Assembly (NCBI GenBank): GCA_050258035.1 | Contig: JBLMYA010000026.1 | Span: 1 to 64,000, forward strand | Direction: 5' to 3' | Length of the DNA: 64,000 nt | Source of the DNA: DATBLE01 sp050258035 | Lineage (GTDB): Bacteria > Actinomycetota > Thermoleophilia > Gaiellales > Gaiellaceae | Shown: piece by piece, positions 58,245 through 64,000 of the stretch | Layout of the letters: every line of letters begins with the position of its first letter | How positions within the stretch are numbered: the stretch's first letter is position 1 | Position numbers and translations under genes: made by a program | Notes under the pieces: generated by a model | Seen by the model: only the letters and a program-made list of their open reading frames with translations | Database searches by the model: none | What the model was told of the DNA's origin: nothing

Positions 58245-58609
58245 TTGTCCAGCTCACCTCCGCAGCCGTGGCGGCGACAGACGCGGATCTTCACCTTCTT
58301 GCCCTTGACCTCGCGGAACACGTGGCCCACCCGGGTCGGCAGGTTGCAGGACGGGCAGACGACCATCACCTTCGACACCGGCAGCGGCGCCGGCTTGTCG
58401 ATCACGCCGCCGGGCATCATCGTCGTCCCGCCCATGCGGTTGGCGTCGCGCATCGGCCGCGGCTTGGTGTGCCGCTTGACGACGTTGAGGTTCTCGACGA
58501 TCACGCGCTGCTCAGAGGGGCGCGCGTCGATCACTCGGCCCTGCTTGCCGCGGTCCTTGCCCGACAGAATCTGAACCAGATCTCCCTTTCTGACTTTCAT
58601 GGCGTTCAT
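58241..58609 (-). CDS. rplX: 50S ribosomal protein L24
   Basis: 122 residues, uL24 with KOW motif: MKVRKGDLVQILSGKDRGKQGRVIDARPSEQRVIVENLNVVKRHTKP, GGVIDKPAPLPVSKVMVVCPSCNLPTRVGHVFREVKGKKVKIRVCRRHGCGGELDK. Four Cys (CPSC and C-x5-C) suggest a zinc ribbon. ATG 58609, with AGGAG 6 bases ahead; ATG 58600 is the alternative. Confidence 0.96.
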   Translation of the reverse strand: MNAMKVRKGDLVQILSGKDRGKQGRVIDARPSEQRVIVENLNVVKRHTKPRPMRDANRMGGTTMMPGGVIDKPAPLPVSKVMVVCPSCNLPTRVGHVFREVKGKKVKIRVCRRHGCGGELDK

Positions 58610-58620
58610 GCCTTTCTCCT

Positions 58621-58646
58621 AGCCGTTCGGCGTCAGCCGAACGGCT
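58621..58646 (-). other. Stem-loop between rplN and rplX
   Basis: Perfect 11-base stem (AGCCGTTCGGC and its complement) with a TGAC loop on the minus strand, beginning at the rplN stop codon. No U-run, so not a standard terminator; a possible processing or attenuation site within the spc operon. Confidence 0.65.
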
Positions 58647-59013
58647 ACAGAACCTCCGGGGCGAGGCTGACGATCTTCATGAAGTTCTTCTCGCGGAGCT
58701 CGCGCGCGACCGGCCCGAAGATTCGCGTCCCGCGCGGGTTCCGCTGGGCGTCGATGATCACCGCGGCGTTCTCGTCGAAGGCGATCTGGGTGCCGTCGTC
58801 GCGCCCGAACGGCTTCTTCGTCCGGACGATCACCGCCTGCACGACCTCGCCCTTCTTGACCTGGCCTTGCGGGGTCGCGGTCTTGACCGTGCCGACGATG
58901 ACGTCGCCGACCCGGGCGTAGCGGCGGTGGGATCCGCCCTTCACGCGGATGCAGAGCAACTCGCGGGCACCGGTGTTGTCGGCCACGCGGACTCGGGTCT
59001 CCTGCTGGATCAC
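58645..59013 (-). CDS. rplN: 50S ribosomal protein L14
   Basis: 122 residues, uL14: MIQQETRVRVADNTGARELLCIRVKGGSHRRYARVGDVIVGTVKTATPQGQVKKGEVVQAVIVRTKKPFGRDDGTQIAFDENAAVIIDAQRNPRGTRIFGPVARELREKNFMKIVSLAPEVL. Standard. Its stop opens a stem-loop ahead of rplX. Confidence 0.97.
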   Translation of the reverse strand: MIQQETRVRVADNTGARELLCIRVKGGSHRRYARVGDVIVGTVKTATPQGQVKKGEVVQAVIVRTKKPFGRDDGTQIAFDENAAVIIDAQRNPRGTRIFGPVARELREKNFMKIVSLAPEVL

Positions 59014-59026
59014 GGTCTCATCTCCA

Positions 59027-59854
59027 CTACTTCGCGACCTCGATGATCTCGGCCAGCCGCCAGCGCTTCTGCCTGGAGAGCGGGCGGGTCTCGACGATGC
59101 GGACGACGTCGCCCGCCTTCGCCTGGTTCTGCTCGTCGTGGGCGTGGAACTTCTTCGACCGGCGGATCACCTTCTTGTACCTCGGGTGCGCCTTCACGGA
59201 GTCGACACGCACGACGATCGTCTTGTCCATCGCCGCCGAGACGACGACACCGCGGCGCTGCTGGTCGCGGCCGCGCTCGCGCTCGGGTTTGGGCAGCCGG
59301 GTGACCGGCTTGCGCTGGCTCGGCTTCTCGCGCTTGGGCTTGGAATGCTTGTGGCGCTCGCCGCGCGGGAGCCGCTTGTTCTTCTTCTTCGGCCCGCGTT
59401 GCGGACCTCTCGGCTGCTCGGTCGCAGCCTCGTCCGTCCCCGCCGGCCCGCCGTCGGCCGAGGCCTCCGTGACTGCCTCCTCGGCGGGCTGGTCGGCGGC
59501 GACGGGTTCCTCCGACGCCGCGGCTTCCGCCTCCACATCGGCCGCAGGCTCTGCCTCCGCGACGGGCACCTCTTCGGCAACGGGCTCCTGGGTCGGAGCT
59601 TCCTCGACGACGGGCTCCGGGGTCGGCTCGGGCTCGGCTTCGACCTGATCGGCCTCCGCCTCGACCTCTTCGCTCACCACCGGGGCTTCCTCCGGCGCGG
59701 CGGCGGTCTCCTCGGCCTTCTTCCGGGTGCGCTTCGGCTTCTCCGAGGCCCCCGGCGCGTCCTCGCTCTTCTTGGCGCGGGTGCGCTTCGGCTTTTCCTC
59801 GGCCGGAGCCTCGGGAGTCTCTTCGGTGTTCTCGGTGTTCGTCTCGTCAGCCAC
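59027..59854 (-). CDS. rpsQ: 30S ribosomal protein S17 with a long N-terminal extension
   Basis: 275 residues, about three times the usual ~85. The C-terminal ~85 residues are uS17: RRGVVVSAAMDKTIVVRVDSVKAHPRYKKVIRRSKKFHAHDEQNQAKAGDVVRIVETRPLSRQKRWRLAEIIEVAK. The N-terminal ~190 residues are disordered: EEKPKRTRAKK and EKPKRTRKK, then a Glu/Ala/Pro/Val-rich acidic stretch and a Lys/Arg-rich PRGPQRGPKKKNKRLPRGERHKHSKPKRE. The acidic stretch followed by a basic one could be a self-shielding RNA-binding tail. Overlaps rpmC by 8 bases. Confidence 0.93.
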   Translation of the reverse strand: MADETNTENTEETPEAPAEEKPKRTRAKKSEDAPGASEKPKRTRKKAEETAAAPEEAPVVSEEVEAEADQVEAEPEPTPEPVVEEAPTQEPVAEEVPVAEAEPAADVEAEAAASEEPVAADQPAEEAVTEASADGGPAGTDEAATEQPRGPQRGPKKKNKRLPRGERHKHSKPKREKPSQRKPVTRLPKPERERGRDQQRRGVVVSAAMDKTIVVRVDSVKAHPRYKKVIRRSKKFHAHDEQNQAKAGDVVRIVETRPLSRQKRWRLAEIIEVAK

Positions 59855-60047
59855 TCGTTACTTCCTCACGCTCGTTGCGGATGGTCAGGATGCGGGCGAT
59901 CTCGCGCTTCGCCAGCCGGAGTCGCGCCGAGTTCTCGAGCGCGCCGGTCGCGGACTGGAAGCGCAGGTTGAACAGCTCCTGGCGCGTCTCCTCCAGGTGG
60001 CGCTCCAGCTCGGCGTCGGTCATGTCGCGCAGTTGCCGCGCCCTCAC
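59847..60047 (-). CDS. rpmC: 50S ribosomal protein L29
   Basis: 66 residues, uL29: MRARQLRDMTDAELERHLEETRQELFNLRFQSATGALENSARLRLAKREIARILTIRNERE. GTG start. Placed between rplP and rpsQ as in the S10 operon. Confidence 0.96.
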   Translation of the reverse strand: MRARQLRDMTDAELERHLEETRQELFNLRFQSATGALENSARLRLAKREIARILTIRNEREEVTSG

Positions 60048-60062
60048 GAGGTCACTCTCCCG

Positions 60063-60485
60063 TTACTCAAAGAGATCAGCCTCCCGCTTGACCACCTTGG
60101 TCTTCACCGACAGCTTGGTGCCCGCGAGGCGCAGCGCTTCCTTCGCCAGCGGCTCGGGAACGCCGGCCAGCTCGAACATGACGCGGCCGGGCTTCACCAC
60201 CGCGACCCAGTGCTCCGGCGAGCCCTTCCCCGAACCCATTCGCGTCTCTGCGGGCTTCTGGGTCACCGGCTTGTCCGGGAAGATGTTGATCCAGACCTTG
60301 CCGCCGCGCTTGATCTTGCGCGTCATCGCGATCCGGGCCGCCTCGATCTGGCGGTTCGTCAGCCAGCCGGCCTCGAGAGACTTGAGCCCGTAGTCGCCGA
60401 AGGCGACCGCTGTCTGCCCCTTGGAGGTCCCGGCTCGGCGGCCGCGCTGCTGCTTGCGGTACTTGGTCTTCTTGGGCAGCAGCAT
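60063..60485 (-). CDS. rplP: 50S ribosomal protein L16
   Basis: 140 residues, uL16: MLLPKKTKYRKQQRGRRAGTSKGQTAVAFGDYGLKSLEAGWLTNRQIEAARIAMTRKIKRGGKVWINIFPDKPVTQKPAETRMGSGKGSPEHWVAVVKPGRVMFELAGV. ATG 60485 overlaps the rpsC stop (ATGA); the upstream frame is antisense noise. Confidence 0.97.
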   Translation of the reverse strand: MLLPKKTKYRKQQRGRRAGTSKGQTAVAFGDYGLKSLEAGWLTNRQIEAARIAMTRKIKRGGKVWINIFPDKPVTQKPAETRMGSGKGSPEHWVAVVKPGRVMFELAGVPEPLAKEALRLAGTKLSVKTKVVKREADLFE

Positions 60486-61528
60486 CAGTCGGTCGTCTCC
60501 TCCGGCGTGCTCGAGGTATCGGGCGTCTCGGCCGTCGGGGTTTCGGGCGCCTCGGCCTGCGGCGTGTCGCCCTTCGGTGCCTCGACCTGCGGCTCGCTCG
60601 CGGGCTGTTCGCGCGTCTCGGCCTGGCCGGCACGCTGGTCGGTCCGCGGCTGCTCGGCGCGACCCTCGCGCGGTGCCCCACCGCGCCGCCCTCCGCGCCC
60701 GCCGCGAGCACCACCGGGGCCGCCCGGACCACCGCCGCCGCCGCGGCGCCGCCGCACCGGCCCGAGGCCCTCGCGGTCGGACTGCCGGCCGCGTCCGCCC
60801 TCGCGGGAGGCGGACAGACCCTCGGAGGCACCGCCGCGCCGGCGGGCCTGGTCCTGGTCGCCGAGGCGGGAGTCGCGCTGCGAGACGCCTTCGTAGCCCT
60901 CGGGCATGATCTCGCCCTTGTTGATCCAGACCTTCACCCCGATCCGGCCGAAGGTCGTCTTCGCCTCGCAGGCGCCGTAGTCGATGTCCGCCCGGATCGT
61001 GTGCAACGGGACGCGGCCCTCCGAGTAGCTCTCGACTCGGCTCATCTCGCCGCCGCCGAGGCGTCCGGAGCACTTGATCTTCACGCCGTGCGCGCCCGAG
61101 CGCATCGCCGAGGCGAGCGAGCGCTTCATCGCGCGCCGGAAGCTGACCCTGTTCTGGAGTTGCTCGGCGATCGACTGGGCGACGAGCTTGGCGTCCAGCT
61201 CGGGGCGCTTGATCTCGTTGATGTTGATGTGCACGTTCTTGTGCGTCATCGCGTGCACCTCGCGGCGCAGCGCATCGACCTCGACCCCCGACTTGCCGAT
61301 CACGATGCCGGGGCGGGCGGTGTAGATGTCGATCGTGATCCGCTGCTTGTCCTTGCGGATCAGGATGTCGGACAGCCCCGCGTGACCGAGCTTGCGGTTG
61401 ATGTGCTCGCGGATTCTGATGTCCTCGAGCAGGGCGCCCTTGAACTCCTTCGCGGACGTGTACCAGTTCGACTTCCAGTCGTGGATCACGCCGACCCGCA
61501 GGCCGCCGGGATGGATCTTCTGGCCCAT
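60485..61528 (-). CDS. rpsC: 30S ribosomal protein S3 with a long C-terminal extension
   Basis: 347 residues. uS3 core (~220): MGQKIHPGGLRVGVIHDWKSNWYTSAKEF, KH domain GIVIGKSGVEVDALRREV, FRRAMKRSLASAMRSGAHGVKIKCSGRLGGGEMSRVESYSEGRVPLHTIRADIDYGACEAKTTFGRIGVKVWINKGE. The last ~125 residues are Gly/Arg-rich (RRRRGGGGGPGGPGGARGGRGGRRGG) then Glu/Thr/Pro-rich. Upper size limits for this protein are far below 347 in most bacteria. Confidence 0.95.
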   Translation of the reverse strand: MGQKIHPGGLRVGVIHDWKSNWYTSAKEFKGALLEDIRIREHINRKLGHAGLSDILIRKDKQRITIDIYTARPGIVIGKSGVEVDALRREVHAMTHKNVHININEIKRPELDAKLVAQSIAEQLQNRVSFRRAMKRSLASAMRSGAHGVKIKCSGRLGGGEMSRVESYSEGRVPLHTIRADIDYGACEAKTTFGRIGVKVWINKGEIMPEGYEGVSQRDSRLGDQDQARRRGGASEGLSASREGGRGRQSDREGLGPVRRRRGGGGGPGGPGGARGGRGGRRGGAPREGRAEQPRTDQRAGQAETREQPASEPQVEAPKGDTPQAEAPETPTAETPDTSSTPEETTD

Positions 61529-62098
61529 CTAGCTGTCCTTCCTCGGAGCCTTCGGCTTCGAGGAAGAGGTGGTCCTCCTCGTGCGCCTCGGCTTTTCTCC
61601 GGTGGCTGCTTCCGTCTTGGGCTTCGGTGTGCGCTTCGGCTTCTCCTCGGCCATCGTCTCATCGGGCTTCGCCTCCGTGGTCGGCGCCTTCGCCGACACC
61701 TCCGCCGCCCTTCTCGGCTTCGGCGGGGCCGCCCCGGGAACCTCGACCGACACGAGGGTCAGCGTGATGTGACAGGTGCGCTTCTTGATGCGGGCCACAC
61801 GCCCGCGGGCGCGCGCACGCCAGCGCTTCAGCATCGGCCCTTCGTCGACCACGGCGGCGTGGACGACCAGGTCGTCCCCGTTCAGGCCGTGGTTTGCCTC
61901 GGCGTTCGCGACTGCGGAGGCGAGCACCTTCTCGATCTCCCTGGCCGCGGCGCGGGGCGTGAAGGCGAGCACCGCTCTTGCCTCGGGCACGCTGCGGCCC
62001 CGGATGTGCTCCGCGACCACGCGCCCCTTGCGCGCGGACATCCGCACCCATTTCGCCTGGGCGCGCACGGTGTGCGCCTGTGTCGGCGTGACGGCCAC
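61529..62098 (-). CDS. rplV: 50S ribosomal protein L22 with a C-terminal extension
   Basis: 189 residues. uL22: AKWVRMSARKGRVVAEHIRGRSVPEARAVLAFTPRAAAREIEKVLASAVANAEANHGL, LKRWRARARGRVARIKKRTCHITLTLV. The ~75-residue tail holds MAEEKPKRTPKPKTEAATGEKPRRTRRTTSSSKPK, recalling the S17 extension. GTG 62098 shares a base with the rpsS stop (TAGTG). Confidence 0.95.
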   Translation of the reverse strand: MAVTPTQAHTVRAQAKWVRMSARKGRVVAEHIRGRSVPEARAVLAFTPRAAAREIEKVLASAVANAEANHGLNGDDLVVHAAVVDEGPMLKRWRARARGRVARIKKRTCHITLTLVSVEVPGAAPPKPRRAAEVSAKAPTTEAKPDETMAEEKPKRTPKPKTEAATGEKPRRTRRTTSSSKPKAPRKDS

Positions 62099-62382
62099 TA
62101 CCCTCTCTTCACCTGCGTCTGGCGATCGCCCGCGTGGCCGCGGAACATCCGCGTCGGGGCGAACTCGCCGAGCTTGTGCCCGACCATCTGCTCGGAGACG
62201 AACACCGGCACGTGCTTGCGGCCGTCGTGGACGGCGATCGTGTGCCCGACCATCTCCGGGAAGATCGTCGAGGTGCGGGACCACGTTCGGACCATCCGCT
62301 TGTTGCCGGAGGCGTTCATCTCTTCGATTCTCTTCATCAACCGTTCTTCCACGAACGGTCCCTTCTTCGAGCTACGGCTCAT
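62098..62382 (-). CDS. rpsS: 30S ribosomal protein S19
   Basis: 94 residues, uS19: MSRSSKKGPFVEERLMKRIEEMNASGNKRMVRTWSRTSTIFPEMVGHTIAVHDGRKHVPVFVSEQMVGHKLGEFAPTRMFRGHAGD. Normal length. A 37-base gap to rplB. Confidence 0.97.
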   Translation of the reverse strand: MSRSSKKGPFVEERLMKRIEEMNASGNKRMVRTWSRTSTIFPEMVGHTIAVHDGRKHVPVFVSEQMVGHKLGEFAPTRMFRGHAGDRQTQVKRG

Positions 62383-62419
62383 TTAGCGCCTTTCTCCACG
62401 ATGAAAATGCGCCGCATCT

Positions 62420-63262
<843 letters not shown>

Positions 63263-63314
63263 CGGATGTTCTGCCTTTCATGGGGTTCCACCCCGGAGCG
63301 AAGCATTTTCGGGG

Positions 63315-63611
63315 TCATACCTGGGCTCCTGCGAAGATCTGGATCTCGTCGTCCGGATGCACCTGGACGACCGCCTTCTTCCAGCCGGGCTTCACACCCT
63401 TGTGCAGGCCGCGCCGCTTGGGCTTCGGCTGCACCGTCGAGACGTTGACGCCGATCACCCGGACATCGAAGAGCTCCTCGACCGCCTGACGGATCTGGGT
63501 CTTGTGCGCGTCGGGATGAACGCGGAACGCGTACTTCTTCGCCTCGATCAGGCCGTAGCTCTTCTCGGACACGACCGGGGAGATGAGCACCTGGCGGGAC
63601 GTCAGGCTCAC
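63315..63611 (-). CDS. rplW: 50S ribosomal protein L23
   Basis: 98 residues, uL23: SRQVLISPVVSEKSYGLIEAKKYAFRVHPDAHKTQIRQAVEELFDVRVIGVNVSTVQPKPKRRGLHKGVKPGWKKAVVQVHPDDEIQIF. GTG 63611 overlaps the rplD stop (GTGA). The protein lies at the exit tunnel and docks trigger factor and SRP. Confidence 0.96.
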   Translation of the reverse strand: MSLTSRQVLISPVVSEKSYGLIEAKKYAFRVHPDAHKTQIRQAVEELFDVRVIGVNVSTVQPKPKRRGLHKGVKPGWKKAVVQVHPDDEIQIFAGAQV

Positions 63612-64000
63612 GACGATGCCTCCTCGACGGCCTCCCCGGCCGGGCCGCCGCCGGCGCCGGCCCGCGCCAGCAGTCCTGTGAGGGCAGCCTGCGAGACGAG
63701 CAACGAGCGTGCCCAGACGACGGCGGCGACGTCGAGCTCCGACGGCGCGACGACCGCAACCTTCTGGAGGTTCCGGAACGAGCGCGCGAGGTTCTCGTCC
63801 TCGTCGGCGCAGACGACCACGAGCGGGCGCTCCTTCGCCCACGCGTCGACGAGCCCGACGGCGAGCTTCGTGCTCGGGGCCTCGAACGCGGCACCGTCGA
63901 CCAGCCCGAGCGTGCCGGCCTGAGCGTGCGCCGAGAGCGCTCCCCGCAGGGCAGCGCGGCGCGCCTTCCGGTTCACCTTGACGTCGAACGACCGCATCCC
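63608..64000 (-). CDS. rplD: 50S ribosomal protein L4 (C-terminal part)
   Basis: The right edge of the window cuts the gene; about 130 C-terminal residues are visible: KVNRKARRAALRGALSAHAQAGTLGLVDGAAFEAPSTKLAVGLVDAWAKERPLVVVCADEDENLARSFRNLQKVAVVAPSELDVAAVVWARSLLVSQAAL. The KVNRKARRAALR motif confirms uL4. A short Gly/Ala tail ends it. Its ATG lies outside the window; the internal ATG at 63997 is not the start. Confidence 0.94.
   Translation of the reverse strand, partial: GMRSFDVKVNRKARRAALRGALSAHAQAGTLGLVDGAAFEAPSTKLAVGLVDAWAKERPLVVVCADEDENLARSFRNLQKVAVVAPSELDVAAVVWARSLLVSQAALTGLLARAGAGGGPAGEAVEEASS

Overview
The window is very GC-rich bacterial DNA packed with short or overlapping gene junctions (ATGA, GTGA and TAGTG). 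It looks like an actinomycete-type chromosome. Supporting families include DUF2469, a DUF4081-GNAT protein, an Rv3369-type F420/PPOX enzyme, a short-lid adenylate kinase, type-Z S14 and many GTG/TTG starts. DUF6636 and VanW proteins and the gene mix suggest a deep-branching class such as Thermoleophilia (Gaiella/Solirubrobacter relatives); that placement is an inference from memory of these families. I saw no phage, insertion sequence, CRISPR array or rRNA; one tRNA gene (Pro, CGG) is present.

Layout. 1-9055: start of lysS, a glycosyltransferase/deacetylase fusion, greA, dusB, folK-DUF2469-coaX, facing folP-folB, an NAD-dependent reductase and two membrane proteins. 9103-12682: ftsH, hpt and tilS (leftward). 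12714-20648: mostly single genes (F420/PPOX enzyme, GNAT, purine nucleoside phosphorylase, lipid kinase, L,D-transpeptidase, sirtuin, thioesterase, VanW protein). 20681-30485: a lipid and cell-surface region with acyl-CoA dehydrogenase-SDR-enoyl-CoA hydratase, a transporter, an MprF-type aminoacyl-lipid synthase, three related esterases and a second acyl-CoA dehydrogenase. 30488-34832: a cupin array with a decayed third member, an MFS-TetR operon and a divergent CoA-transferase. 34829-48890: HAD phosphatases, tRNA-Pro, a Nif3-like protein, Ku, an acyl-CoA synthetase, two cell-wall hydrolase-type genes back to back, an orphan NarL regulator, ligA, truA, a cyclophilin lipoprotein and a damaged arsR/AHSA1/clpP locus. 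48903-64000: the S10-spc-alpha ribosomal superoperon read leftward from rplD (cut by the right edge) to rplQ, with secY, adk, map, infA, rpmJ and rpoA in the usual order.

How genes work together. Fatty-acid and acyl-CoA genes are scattered, but two sites 10 kb apart carry nearly the same operator, CGATTGACYGGTCAGTCAA. One overlaps the start of the TetR gene and the other lies in front of an acyl-CoA dehydrogenase, which points to a local regulon. A different palindrome, GTAACACTGTGTTAC, occurs twice just before a thioesterase gene.

Features that stand out: (1) many genes have a TANNNT box ending about 5-10 bases before their start codon, the signature of leaderless mRNAs; (2) the infA gene in the ribosomal operon encodes only 46 residues and lacks the middle of IF-1; (3) clpP and an AHSA1 gene have lost their 5' halves at one common junction; (4) six convergent gene pairs overlap exactly at their stop codons, five of them in CTAG; (5) a lipid-kinase gene has no ATG, GTG or TTG that could start its conserved domain.
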